DNA of 64,000 nt, from contig NC_092092.1 of assembly GCF_045679555.1 (NCBI RefSeq), positions 10,478,690 to 10,542,689 on the forward strand, given 5' to 3'. The stretch comes from Salvelinus alpinus. Taxonomy: Eukaryota; Chordata; Actinopteri; Salmoniformes; Salmonidae. Made by a program: the position numbers and the translations under genes. Below the pieces are notes generated by a model. The model made no database searches. It saw only the letters and a program-made list of their open reading frames with translations, and had not been told where the DNA came from. The stretch's first letter is position 1. The number at the start of each line of letters is the position of its first letter. Positions 32,431-64,000 of this stretch are shown in pieces.

Positions 32431-34802
32431 TAACCCCCCCCATAAGGTGCGAACTCCGGGCGCACCAGCACAAAGTCTAGGGGAGGGTCTGGGTGGGCAT
32501 CTAACCACGGTGGTGGCTCAGGCTCCGGGCGAGGTCCCCACCCCACCATAATCCATCCTAGCCTCCATCTCCCCCTAAGAATGTCCACCCTCCTTTTACC
32601 CCCACAAAATCTTCTTAGTAACATCCCTGATAGGGACAGCACCGGGACAGAGAGATTGATCAAGACAGAGGGATAGCACCAGACAGAGGGATAGATAAGA
32701 ATAAAGAGGTAGATCAAGATAGAGAGGGAGATCATGATAGAGGGGCAACTCCGGACTGAAAGGCAGCTCCGGACAGAGAGACAGCTCTGGACTGAGGGGC
32801 AGTTCTGGGTATATAGCCTTTTCTGGCTGAAGGGCAGCTCATGGCTGACTGACGAATCTGGACGCTCATGGCAGGCTGACGGCTCTCGACGCTCATGGCT
32901 GGCTGACGGCTCTCGACGCTCATGGCTGGCTGACGGCTCTCGACGCTCATGGCTGGCTGACGGCTCTCGACGCTCATGGCTGGCTGACGGCTCTCGACGC
33001 TCATGGCTGGCTGACGGCTCTCGACGCTCATGGCTGGCTGACGGCTCTCGACGCTCATGGCTGGCTGACGGCTCTCGACGCTCATGGCTGGCTGACGGCT
33101 CTCGACGCTCATGGCTGGCTGACGGCTCTCGACGCTCATGGCTGGCTGACGGCTCTCGACGCTCATGGCAGGCTGACGGCTCTCGACGCTCATGGCAGGC
33201 TGACGGCTCTGGCCGCTCATGGCTCGCTGGCGGCTCTGGCAGATCCTGTCTGGTTGGCGGCTCTGGCAGATCCTGTCTGGTTGGCGGCTCTGGCAGATCC
33301 TGTCTGGTTGGCGGCTCTGGCAGATCCTGTCTGGTTGGCGGCTCTGGCAGATCCTGTCTGACGGACGGCTCTAGCGGCTCCTGTCTGGCGGGCGGCTCTA
33401 GCGGCTCCTGTCTGGCGGACGGCTCTGTAGGCTCATGGCAGACGGGCGGCTTTGCAGGCTCATGGCAGACGGGCGGCTTTGCAGGCTCATTGCAGACGGA
33501 TGGCTCAGACGGCGCTGGGGAGACGGATGGCTCAGATGGCGCTGGGGAGACGGATGGCTCAGATGGCGCTGGGGAGACGGATGGCTCAGATGGCGCTGGT
33601 GAGACGGATGGCTCAGATGGCGCTGGGGAGACGGATGGCTCTGGCCGGATAATGCGCACTGTAGACCTGGTGCGTGGTGCCGGAACTGGAGGCACCGGGC
33701 TAAGGACACGCACCTTCATACTAGTGCGGGGAGCAGGGACAGGGCACACTGGACTCTCAAAGCCCACTCTATACCTGGTGCGAGGTACCGGCACTGGTGA
33801 CACCGGGCTGAGGGCAAGCACATCAGGATTAGTAGGGGGAGAAGAAACAGTGTGTACAGGGCTCTGGAGACGCACAGGAGGCTTAGTGCGTGGTGCCGGA
33901 ACTGGAGGCACCGAACTGGATACACGCACTACAGGGAGAGTGCGTGGAGGAGGAACAGGGCTCAGGAGACGCACTGGTAGCCTAGTGCGTAGTGTAGGCA
34001 CTGTAGGTACTAGGCTGGGGCGGGGAGGTGGCGCCGGAAATACCGGACCGTGCAGGCGTACTGGCTCTCTTGAGCATTGAGCCTGCCCAACCTTACCTGG
34101 TTGAATGCTCCCGGTTGCCCGACCAGTGCGGGGAGGTGGAATAACCCGCACCGGGCTATGTAGGCGAACCGGGGAAACCATGCGTAAGGCAGGTGCCATG
34201 TATGCCGGCCCGAGGAGACGCACTGGAGACCAGACGCGTTGAGCCGGCCTCATGACACCTGGCTCAATACCCAATCTAGCCCTACCAGTGCGGGGAGGTG
34301 GAATAACCCGCACTGGGCTATGCACTCGTACAGGAGACACCGTGCGCTCTACTGCGTAACACGGCGCCTGCCCGTACTCCCGCTCTCCACGGTAAGCCTG
34401 GGAAGTGGGCGCAGGTCTCCTACCTGCCCTTGGCCCACTACCTCTTAGCCCCCCCCCAATAAATTTTTGGGTGTTACTCACGGGCTTTTTGGGCTTCCGT
34501 GACAGACGCGTTCCCTCATAACTCCGGTTCCTCTCTCCGGTAGCCTCTGCTCTCCTCAGTGCCTCCAGCTGTTCCCATGGGAGGCGATCCCTACCAGCCA
34601 GGATCTCCTCCCATGTGTAGCAACCTTTTCCGTCCAATATATCGTCCCAAGTCCATTCCTCCTTCTTTTCCTGTCCCTTACTCCGTTTACTCCGCTGCTT
34701 GGCTCTGGAATGGTGGGTGATTCTGTAACGGTTTTCCTCCTCCTCTTCATCCGAAGAGGAGGAGCAGGGATTGAACCAAGGCGCAGCGTAGTGAAATGAC
34801 AT
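32403..34802 (-). CDS. 799-residue retroelement protein, Pro/Ser/Glu-rich with nine-residue repeats
   Basis: I do not recognise a family and no function is assigned. The start lies inside the 5' LTR (first 26 residues: MSFHYAAPWFNPCSSSS, acidic EEEEE). The frame crosses the interior without a stop and ends 28 bases inside the 3' LTR. Order: acidic head; basic patch (RAKQRSKRSKGQEKK); three Trp repeats (WTWDDILDG, YTWEEILAG, LPWEQLEA); a Pro/Arg section with recurring VPAPRT and SPVR motifs (about residues 120-390); about 30 nine-residue units in families EPSVSPAPS, EPPTRQDLP and EPSASHERR (about 390-660); a six-residue section (CLSVRS type, hydrophobic drift); and a short tail WIMVGWGPRPEPEPPPW. 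No CCHC knuckle, D-S/T-G or Y-x-D-D is seen. It may be a structural Gag-like protein or merely repeat-kept coding; unresolved. Confidence 0.75.
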   Translation of the reverse strand: MSFHYAAPWFNPCSSSSDEEEEENRYRITHHSRAKQRSKRSKGQEKKEEWTWDDILDGKGCYTWEEILAGRDRLPWEQLEALRRAEATGERNRSYEGTRLSRKPKKPVSNTQKFIGGGLRGSGPRAGRRPAPTSQAYRGEREYGQAPCYAVERTVSPVRVHSPVRVIPPPRTGRARLGIEPGVMRPAQRVWSPVRLLGPAYMAPALRMVSPVRLHSPVRVIPPPRTGRATGSIQPGKVGQAQCSREPVRLHGPVFPAPPPRPSLVPTVPTLRTRLPVRLLSPVPPPRTLPVVRVSSSVPPVPAPRTKPPVRLQSPVHTVSSPPTNPDVLALSPVSPVPVPRTRYRVGFESPVCPVPAPRTSMKVRVLSPVPPVPAPRTRSTVRIIRPEPSVSPAPSEPSVSPAPSEPSVSPAPSEPSVSPAPSEPSVSPAPSEPSVCNEPAKPPVCHEPAKPPVCHEPTEPSARQEPLEPPARQEPLEPSVRQDLPEPPTRQDLPEPPTRQDLPEPPTRQDLPEPPTRQDLPEPPASHERPEPSACHERREPSACHERREPSASHERREPSASHERREPSASHERREPSASHERREPSASHERREPSASHERREPSASHERREPSASHERREPSASHERREPSASHERREPSACHERPDSSVSHELPFSQKRLYTQNCPSVQSCLSVRSCLSVRSCPSIMISLSILIYLFILIYPSVWCYPSVLINLSVPVLSLSGMLLRRFCGGKRRVDILRGRWRLGWIMVGWGPRPEPEPPPWLDAHPDPPLDFVLVRPEFAPYGGGYVTFLTYFC
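32845..33640. repeat. 27-bp-period tandem repeats inside the retroelement frame
   Basis: Three adjacent families share a 27-bp period: 'gctggctgacggctctcgac' (about ten perfect copies), 'agatcctgtctggttggcgg' (four to five) and 'ggcgctggggagacggatgg' (five). Period and phase are kept, so the coding frame stays open, and the complement also stays open for 448 codons. Confidence 0.9.
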
Positions 34803-35188
34803 ACTTTATTAACGAAAACACGAACTTGACTAAACTAACAAAAACAACAAACGGTGTAGACAGACCTAGACGACGAACTCACATAAAACAAGAAGAACGC
34901 ACGAATAGGACATATAGACTACACAAACCGAACAAACCGTACACAGTCCCGTATGGTGCAAACAATTACACAGACACGGAAGACAATCACCCACAACGAA
35001 CACTGTGACAACGCCTACCTAAATATGACTCTTAATTAGAGGAACGCCAAACACCTGCCTCTAATTAAGAGCCATACCAGGCAACCCAAAAACCAACACA
35101 GAAACAGAAAACATAGAATGCCCACCCAACCTCACGTCCTGACCAACTAACACACATAAACTAACAGAAATAGGTCAGGAACGTGACA
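34724..35188 (-). repeat. 5' LTR of the retroelement
   Basis: Reads as the same sequence as the 3' LTR. On the minus strand the hexamer AATAAA (34,810-34,805) is followed after two bases by the ATG (34,802) that opens the element's only long frame. Confidence 0.93.
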
Positions 35189-35334
35189 GGGACAGCGAGT
35201 AGTGTGACTTGAGTCCTGCTTAATCAAAAGCGCAAGCTAGAGCGAGGACACCAAGTGAATCCACATTATATTACATTTTAGAAATGTACAGTTAGTGCAT
35301 GCATCCTAAGGTAGCTGGGTGAGACAACCACCTA

Positions 35335-35460
35335 TCAAATCAAATGTTATTTTTCATTTGCTTTGTAAACAACAAGTGTAGACTAACAGTGAAATGCGTA
35401 CTTACGGGCCCCTCCCAACAATGCAGAGAGCAGAATCGATCAGGAGCCTGTAAAATGGCC
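35335..35460 (-). mobile_element. LINE 3'-tail fragment
   Basis: 'tatcaaatcaaatgttattt' then 'aacaagtgtagactaacagt' and 'gaaatgcgtacttac' resemble the 3' end of the LINE at 41,905 ('caaatcaaattgtatttgtc', 'caagtgtagcgaaatgc'). A short stub only. Confidence 0.55.
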
Positions 35461-35605
35461 GCTATCCACTGCAGTGGAATCTCACCATCTCAGTCATAGT
35501 ACTTCAAATTTTTCCTCAATAGAGTCAGTGCTAGTAAGAAAAGACAAGTGCAGGTGTTATTAATCACACGATTCATCCCACATGCAATGGAGTTAATCAC
35601 ATCTT

Positions 35606-35792
35606 CTAGGGCAGTCGTTCTCAAACCTCTTCTCGGGGACCCCCAGCCGTTAACTATTCCACACCTAACACACCTGATTCAACTTGTCAACTAATCATCA
35701 AGCCCTTGATTAGGTGAATCAGGGTAGCTGGTTCAGGGCTACAACAACATTATAAAACATCTGGGGGTCCCCAAGAACCACTGCTCTAGGGT
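35606..35792. mobile_element. Small foldback element (hAT-like MITE)
   Basis: The ends are inverse: 'ctagggcagtcgttctcaaa' and 'aagaaccactgctctag'. The interior has 'acacacctgattcaacttgt' and an inverse 'gaatcagggtagctgg'. This is a dispersed teleost element type; the superfamily assignment is tentative. Confidence 0.6.
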
Positions 35793-35959
35793 AGCCCCAT
35801 CGGACAGAGCAATCTTGTGGAAAACCAAAGTTATAAGTCTCTTTTTCCTACCTGCAGGTCTAATATCTCCCCAGTTCCCTCCTCGTGTCAGAAGATATGA
35901 AAGAGGCCCCTTGAGTGAGCTGTGTCAGGAGGACCATAGGTTGAAACGGGTGTTGACTC

Positions 35960-36175
35960 ACACATCCTGGTGCCTGGTGAGGGGGGGGGGGGGGGGGGGG
36001 GGCGTTATGGAAAGAGATCCTTGTGCTTGGTGAGGGAGGGTTGTTATGGAGAGAGATCCTGGTGCTTGGTGAGTGAGGGTTGTTATGGAGAGAGATCCTG
36101 GTCCCTGGTGAGTGAGGGTTGTAAATGGAGAGAGATCCTGGTCCCTGATGAGTGAGGGTTGTTATGGACAGAGAC
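35960..36175. repeat. 39-bp minisatellite, about 5 copies, preceded by poly-G
   Basis: The unit contains 'ggttgttatggagagagatc' then 'ctggtgcttggtgagtga'. A run of about 21 G lies at about 35,982-36,002, beside the first, degenerate unit. Confidence 0.8.
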
Positions 36176-36804
36176 ACAGTAGGTGGACTCTGGGATAAGG
36201 GCATTGTATTATCCCAGGTAAGTAGAATGCCACAATAGGACACAGGTAGAACACAGCAACGAGGTAGAACAGAGACTGTGCACGGAGGGCAGACAGATAA
36301 ACCATCAATTTGAAAAGGCAGATTGAATGAGCCATTTGTCTTAATATCATACGTAGCTTCTACAATAATAACATTTGGTAGCATTGTACTATAAAGGGCC
36401 TTGGACAAACACAGAGAAACTGAAGAAACCAAAGAAAACTGAAAAGGATCTCTCGGCTACCAGATGATGTGCTTGATGTCCTTGGACATAAATTAACTGC
36501 TAATAGAAATAAATGTTGCATGAGTGAGTTAACCAATCAGTTTTGTGCGCATCTGTACATAGATGGGAAGTGATGGGCATTAGTCCAATTATGTGTAGAG
36601 GGTGAAGTGATGGGCATTCTGCCATCCATGCATCCTTTGACGTATTAGCCTCCCACTATTTGTTTTACAGTAGCCATAGCAACATCGCCACAGATGAAGA
36701 TATCTCTTTTGGGGCACGTACAACATCATCAGACAAAGATCACAAATACGATGACTCCACCCCACTGAGTGAAAAACTCCAGCAGTACCATGGGGATATC
36801 AAGC
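36176..36804. other. No recognised feature
   Basis: Only short frames. No gene or repeat family recognised. Confidence 0.4.
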
Positions 36805-36955
36805 TGTATCGCAACCGGTCGTGATTGGGAGTCCCATAGGGCGGCGCACAATTGGCCCAGCGTCGTCCGGGTTTGGCCGGTGTAGGCCGTCATTGTAAAT
36901 AAGAATATCTCCTTAACTGACTTGCCTAGTTAAATAATGGTAAAAAAAACTCCTG
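36805..36955 (+). mobile_element. 5'-truncated SmaI-type SINE
   Basis: 'gtcgtgattgggagtcccat', 'ggcccagcgtcgtccgg' and the tail 'ttaactgacttgcctagtta' match the fuller copy at 48,672-48,912. The tRNA-like head is missing. Confidence 0.8.
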
Positions 36956-39006
36956 ATAAGAAATATCACATTCATTTATAGCCAATCATTTACATGTTAT
37001 TTTTCAAGACATGACTGGGTATTTACAGTAGTATGACACACATTGGATACTTATATAAATATGTTAGATGTCATTCTACATGCTTTTTGTCCTCAATGCA
37101 TTTGATGTCCTCTGAAAGCCCATCAGTATATCAGTGGTGGTTGAGATGAGGATGGGTGTCCTACAGACCGTAATGATGAATAGGAGTCCCCGGGAAGCAG
37201 AGCGGATGAGTGCTGTCAGATCTATAACAACCCCCAAAGAGGCACCAAATTTCCACTTTAAGAACCACTTAACTGCAGACAAAACAAGCCATTTGTTCCA
37301 ACAAACTCTGTTGGTAATCTGGAAAACACCAAGGCTGAATATGATTGAGTGTGTGTAATTCTTAGAGGACACCTCCTTGATTGTGGTGTAAACAAAATAA
37401 CAATTGTTTGTTGTGCCACAGAAATCCTGTGGGCACAGGGCACCATTTCTGAAATAAATAATTAAATTCCAAAGGAGTATCTCTCAAATGTGACAGCAGA
37501 AGGATAGCTTGAGGGCCCAATTCTTCCTCTGGAAAGAAGGGTACAGATTTTAGCTGCAGGCCATTTTCAGAACTTACCTGATTAAAATAGAACTTCCCCA
37601 GATGCTCCGTTGTACAAAATCCAAAACCTGACAAAATAAATGTTGTACATGAGAAATGTTCACTCTCATTTTACTGTTTTCTTTTGTATTTCTTTACTTA
37701 TATATTGTTTACCTAATACCTATTTTTTACTTAAAAATTGCACTGTTGGTAAGTAAGCATTTCACTGTAAGGTGTACACCTGTTGAATTCAGCGCACGTG
37801 ACAAACTTTGATTTTGAAATATTTTGCGGTTAAAATTGCAGTGTTGCTGGCAGGGCCAAATAATGACAGGCTATCACACACTTGTACAAACATTTGAATA
37901 AGTGTACCAAATCCCGATTCATACATTACGTAACATAAATATCAAGTGAAATGATCCTGTCGTTAAGGGGTCAAGTGCTGAATAGTGTCATCACAAGCTA
38001 TAAAGTACTTTCTAGGTGTCCTTCATGGTCATTTAGATGTTTCATCTGTACTTATGGCCATTTGCCCATTGGAGCACTAACAGTACATAGCATTTTACCT
38101 CCAATGTTAATTGTGAGTGAAGGGTAAAGAAATAAAGAACAGTGAAAGACAAGGGAGAGCGAGTGAGGGTACTAGACGTGCTTTGATGTCATGACAAAGA
38201 CCATGCAAGAATGTCTACAACAATAAAAAAAAAAAAGGCTCAGTACACAGGGCATCAGTATTTGTCTTGAGAAAAACTGAAGGCATCATGGAAAAAAACT
38301 AATATGGGTTTTGTGTTAGAAAGGTGTTTGAAAATGTTGAAGAGGGTAAAGTATACTCATGATGACTGTAATGGGTTTGTAGTGGGACAGAGAATAACAA
38401 TTACACCAAGGGTTATTTTGGCTGGGCTGGGCTCCATGAAAGAGTAAACTATTTTGTGTCACAGCCGGACGCCCTCTGAATAGGCAGACAAACCAGCAGG
38501 ACAGGAAGAGCAACGAAAAACGCCACTACAGAGGCTGCTCAACAGGACTGTAAATATGATTTATTCATTCACCAGATCACTATATAATGCTCAAAAGTAT
38601 TACAGTGAGCTCACACAAAAAAATAAACAGCATAAGTTAAAAAAAGACAACTTTATAACCTCCACCACAACTGAACAGTATAAGAAGATTTCAAAGCAAG
38701 ATCTAAAAACAAAAATCTGATGGCACCTTAAAAGTTTGTCACAAATAAATAATCAATAATGTAATAATGTAAATAATGTAATTTGAGTCAAAAATTAGTT
38801 TGAAAATAAGTTGAACATTTGTTTGACTTCCCATTTGGTGTGGATGGATTCAAATATGAAGTCATTCATTGTTCTGTCTCAGGAGAACCATCTCACTCCA
38901 TGGAAACAGGCTGCGGATGGCACTTGTGGTCTGAATAAGTATGTAACAGTTAGCCTTTAAATCTAGGCATGCAATCCCATACGACCATGCTTTTAACAGA
39001 CAAACA
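36956..39006. other. No confident gene; one SINE/LINE-type tail
   Basis: A retroelement tail of the 'aagcatttcactgtaaggtg' type lies at about 37,735-37,815. An exon-like minus-strand segment at 37,578-37,627 is discussed among rejected items. The rest is AT-rich with nothing recognised. Confidence 0.4.
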
Positions 39007-40517
39007 GTACCAGTCAAAAGTTTGGACACACCTACTCATTTTGAGGGTTTTGTGAAGACTTCAAAAAACTATGAAATAACACATATGGAATCATGTAGTA
39101 ACCAAAAAGCGTTATACAAATCAAAATATATTTTATATTTGAGATTCTTCAAAGTAGCCACCCTTTGTCTTGATGACAGCTTTGCTCACGCTTGGCATTC
39201 TCTCAACCCGCTTCATGAGGAATGCTTTTCCAACAGTGAAGTAGTTCCCACATATGTTGAGCACTTGTTGGCTGCTTTTCCTTCACTTTGCGGTCCAATT
39301 CATTCCAAACCATCTCAATTGGGTTCAGGTCAGGTGATTGTGGAGGCCAGGTCATCTGATGCAGCACTCCATCACTCTCCTTCTTGGTCAAATAGCCCTT
39401 ACACAGCCTGGACGTGTGTTGGGTCATTGTCTTGTTGAAAAACAAATGATAGTTCCACTAAGCCCAAACCAGATGGAATGGTGTATCGCTGCAGAATGCT
39501 GTGGTAGCCATGCTCGTTAAGTGTGCCTTGAATTTTAAATAAATCACTGAGTCACCAGCAAATCACCATCACACCACCTCCTCCATGCTTCATGGTGGGA
39601 ACCACACATGCGGAGATGATCTGTTCACCTCATCTGCGTCTCACAAAGACACGGCGGTTGAAACCCAAAAAACTCAAATTTGGAGTCATCAGACTAAAAG
39701 GACAGATTTCCACCGGTCTAATGTCCATTGCTCATGTTTCTTGTCCCAAGCAAGTCTCTTCTTATTATTGGTGTCCTTTAGTAGTGGTTTCTTTGCAGCA
39801 ATTCGACCGTGAAGGCTTGATTCACAGTCTCCTCTGAACAGTTGATGTTGAGACGTGTCTGTTACTTGAACTCTGTGAAGCATTTATTTGGGCTGCAATT
39901 TTTGATGCTGGTAACTCTAATAAACATTCTCTGCAGCAGAGGTAACTCTGGGTCTTCTTTTCCTGTGGCGGTCCTTATGAGAGCCCGTTTCATCACAGCG
40001 CTTGGTTTTTGCGACTGCACTTGAAGAAACGTTCAAAGTTCTTGACATTTTCTGCATTGACTGAGCTTCGTGTCTTAAATTAATGATGGACTGTCATTTC
40101 TCTTTGCTTATTTGAGCTGTTCTTGCCATAATATGGACTTGGTCTTTTACCAAATAGGGATATCTTCTGTATACCACCCGTACCTTGTCACAACACAACT
40201 GATTGGCTCAAACGCATTAAGAAGGAAAGAAAGTCCACAAATTAACTTTTAACAAGGAACACCTGTTAATTAAAATGCATTCCAGGTGACTACCTCATGA
40301 GGCTGGTTGGGAGAATGCCAAGAGTGTGCAGAGCTGTCATCAAGGCAAAGGTACTTTGAAGAATCTCAAATATAAAACATTTTTTGGTTACTACATGATT
40401 CCATATATTATTTCATAGTTGATGTCTTCACTATTATTCTATGATGTAGAAAATAGTAAAAAATTAAGAAAAACCCTGGAATGAGTAGGTGTGTCCAAAC
40501 TTTTGACTCATACTGTA
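39007..40517 (-). mobile_element. Tc1/mariner element, near full length, inactive
   Basis: The terminal repeats 'taccagtcaaaagtttggac' and 'gtgtccaaacttttgactca' are inverse. The minus strand carries transposase shreds including [20 protein letters not shown] (39,203-39,445). Several frameshifts break it. About 1.5 kb, close to full length. Confidence 0.8.
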
Positions 40518-40802
40518 TACAATCATTGGCAGGAAGACCAGGGACATGATGCTGCTCTGCGAAGAGCTTAAGAGGCTCACTAGCAGATCCCACAACAGGT
40601 AAATGTCACTGACTGAGCAAAGCCATAAAACGTAGCTTCCAAACCATTTAACAGTACAAAATCCTAATAAAATGTGGGCAACAGACCATGTGTATGCTGT
40701 ACATCATTAACAACGTTGGTATTCCTAACTCAAATGAAGCCACATTGTGTGACTGACCATAAACTTACTGTAAGTTAATTAGATTTTTACTCACCTAAAC
40801 CA

Positions 40803-41126
40803 TTAAAGGGATAGTTCGTGATTTTAGCAGAGGCCCTTTATTTACTTCCCCAGAGTCAGATGAACTCGTGGAAGTCCAGTATAAAAGGACGTTAAAAGGT
40901 AGTTTCGCGAGCCAAGGCTAATTAACGTTAGCGCAATGACTGGAAGTTTACGCGAACAGCTAGCATCCAGTCATTGCGCTGACGCTAGATAACAATTGTG
41001 CTAATGCTAGTGAATAACTTCCTTAAAACTGCACGCAGGTACATACAAATGGTATCCACGAGTTAATCGGACTCTGGGGAAGTAGATGGAGGGCCTCATT
41101 GCCAAAATCCCAAACTAATCCTTTAA
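40803..41126. mobile_element. TTAA-flanked palindromic element
   Basis: TTAA lies at both edges (40,803-40,806 and 41,123-41,126). The left arm 'agggatagttcgtgatttta' mirrors the right arm. The arms extend through 'acttccccagagtcagatga' and its inverse, so most of the 320 bp can fold back. A second palindrome is centred near 40,955 ('caatgactgga' and inverse). TTAA duplication fits a piggyBac-type origin; that is inference. Confidence 0.7.
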
Positions 41127-41644
41127 TGTGTTGAACCCATGACATCTCCAATGATTATGAAAATCAAGGTAGGTACCCTCCATAAAATTCACCATAGAAA
41201 ATATCTCTTTGAACAGCTAAAAATGTCCCATTTAATTGATTGGCATCAATACAGGAGTCTGAGGTAATAATGATTGAAATACTGGAATTCCTATGAGGGG
41301 CTGGCTAGTGAGCTACATATTTGTATTTAGTATGACAGAAAATGTTAAATGTTTTTGCTGTAAATCTATATATAAAATCGACACTTCAGGAGGAGGAAAA
41401 AATAATAATAATAAAAAGCGCTGTATTTTTTTACAGGCACACACTGGTATGTATAGCCTTCCATCCTAATAAAACCTTAATAAATGAACCCCTGAAAAAA
41501 AAAAAATCCCTGAATAGAACCAAAAACACACACTAAAAGGTCTCTGAACAGTGGTTGTAAAACTGGAGCTGATAGCTCCAGTGTGTTGGAAGGCTGAGGC
41601 AGGCACAGCAGTGTTTTAGGCTAATTAGATAACATGAGGCACGC

Positions 41645-61908
<20,264 letters not shown>

Positions 61909-62431
61909 CTACCGGAAATGGAAACATGGAGATGAGAGAATTTAGTATAGGGGACAAAAGTGGTTACCTATACTGAAAGGTTACTTATAAAATGGGTTAT
62001 TCCACTCCACCGGTATCCATGTTCCATGCCCTTTTTGAATAGTGTAACTTAGTATTATTTCACCAAATTTTAAACATTATGTCATAAAGAGCACATATGC
62101 AACTTAATAAAAAAGTTTTTTTAAAGTTTAGACCGTAGCGCAACTCTGGATGCCAATTTGAATTATTTTTGAATGACAATGACAGGAATATATTCAGCAT
62201 GACATTCATGTGAGCATTATAATATAATTACACAACACAAAAGTAATGTGAAATGCAATCATAACTTGACAGCAATATATTTAGACTGCTTAGCGTTTGT
62301 CTGGGCTTGCTAGCAGTAGCCTGTAACAGCCAGAAGCCCTGGGCGGCGCATTGCACCCTGGGAAGTGAAATGCACTCTGGGAATCGTAGTATACTTTTCG
62401 TAGGCACTAACTCCGCCATGGTTCGTTGGAC
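61909..62431. other. tspan15 intron 1, nothing recognised
   Basis: Searched for exon 1 (a short N-terminal segment with the start of TM1) on the minus strand and found none. Confidence 0.45.
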
Positions 62432-62650
62432 ATAGGTACATTTATTTATTTAACCAGGCAAGTCAGTTAAGAACAAATTCTTATTTACAATAACGGCCTA
62501 CCAAAAGGCAAAAGGGCTCCTGCGGGGGCTGGGATTAAAAATTATAGGACAAAACACACATCACAACAAGAGAGACAACACAACACTACACAAAGAGAGA
62601 CCTAAGACAACAACATAGCAGCAAAACAACATGACAAATTAATGGCTTTT
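62432..62650 (-). mobile_element. Repeat with SINE-like tail, second copy
   Basis: It reads in reverse as the repeat at 26,207-27,100: tail 'aaccaggcaagtcagttaag', then 'ccaaaaggcaaaagggctcc' and 'acaacacaacactacacaaa'. Here it is not split by a SINE. Confidence 0.65.
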
Positions 62651-62756
62651 TTGGATAAATGCCAAAAATAAAGTCTGTGGTAAACAAAGGCTTAGGAGAT
62701 TTTATACGTTTCGTTTAATGAGATTTAAAAAAGGCACAAAGGTGTCACAATATATA

Positions 62757-64000
<1,244 letters not shown>

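Larger units (their letters stand above)
31966..35188 (-). mobile_element. Non-autonomous LTR retroelement, LTRs apparently identical
   Basis: Two 465-bp direct repeats (31,966-32,430 and 34,724-35,188) begin TGTCACGTTCC and end CGTTACA on the minus strand. They flank a 2,293-bp interior. A perfect 5-bp target duplication, gggac, lies at 31,961-31,965 and 35,189-35,193. A G-rich stretch just upstream of the 3' LTR (32,431-32,445) could serve as polypurine tract. I could not recognise a primer-binding site after the 5' LTR. No protease, reverse transcriptase, RNase H or integrase motif is present, so movement would need proteins from another element. By eye I find no difference between the LTRs, so insertion should be very recent. 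Confidence 0.93.

Noticed and set aside
32734-34080. 448-codon plus-strand frame
   Set aside because: It is the complement of the retroelement frame, kept open by the 27-bp repeats; the LTR orientation and start context favour the minus strand.
37076-37634. Two exon-like minus-strand pieces: 37,578-37,627 (GFGFCTTEHLGKFYFNQ, between AG and GTAAGT) and 37,076-37,331 (after an AG, ending in a stop)
   Set aside because: The splice signals are plausible, but I recognise no protein family, no further exons were found, and phase linkage is unproven.
62337-62420. Possible tspan15 exon 1
   Set aside because: Contains an ATG-like site on the wrong strand and no sequence resembling a tetraspanin N-terminus with TM1.

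Overview
The window is vertebrate nuclear DNA, almost certainly from a salmonid fish (trout, salmon, charr or a relative). Two intron-rich genes are present. Most of the rest is transposable elements typical of salmonids: several Tc1/mariner families, tRNA-derived SINEs resembling the HpaI and SmaI families, L2-like and other LINEs, hAT-like DNA elements and small foldback elements. No bacterial, phage or CRISPR features are seen. Family names for repeats come from recognition, not a library search.

Left part (about 4.1-20.5 kb): a rufy2-like gene (RUN and FYVE domain protein) on the minus strand. All 18 coding exons were located by reading splice junctions, and the reading phase closes exactly to a 700-residue protein. 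Its introns hold a 19-copy 39-bp minisatellite, two copies of a small foldback element, internally deleted Tc1 elements, and a three-level nest (Tc1 containing a 2.1-kb hAT-like element and an L2 LINE). A phase-compatible alternative first exon lies at 20.4 kb.

Middle (20.5-41.6 kb): no confident host gene. It holds a 33-bp minisatellite, stacked Tc1/SINE/LINE insertions, and a compact LTR retroelement at 31,966-35,188. That element has two 465-bp LTRs that read as identical and a 5-bp target duplication. One 799-codon frame starts in the 5' LTR, crosses the whole interior and stops in the 3' LTR. It shows none of the usual retroviral domains and encodes a low-complexity protein built on nine-residue repeats. 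This is the most unusual object in the window.

Right part (41.6-61.9 kb and beyond): tspan15 on the minus strand, a TspanC8 tetraspanin. Seven coding exons (2-8) are present; the first coding exon was not found and probably lies past the right edge. The large extracellular loop carries the eight cysteines expected of a TspanC8 protein. Its introns and flank contain further Tc1 copies (one with a nearly complete transposase, one with an intact catalytic core), SINEs, and a near-perfect inverted repeat inside a SINE with an L2-type tail.

The two host genes are not expected to act together directly: RUFY2 is an endosomal effector-type protein and TSPAN15 escorts the protease ADAM10. In human both lie on chromosome 10q21-q22, so their proximity here fits conserved synteny.
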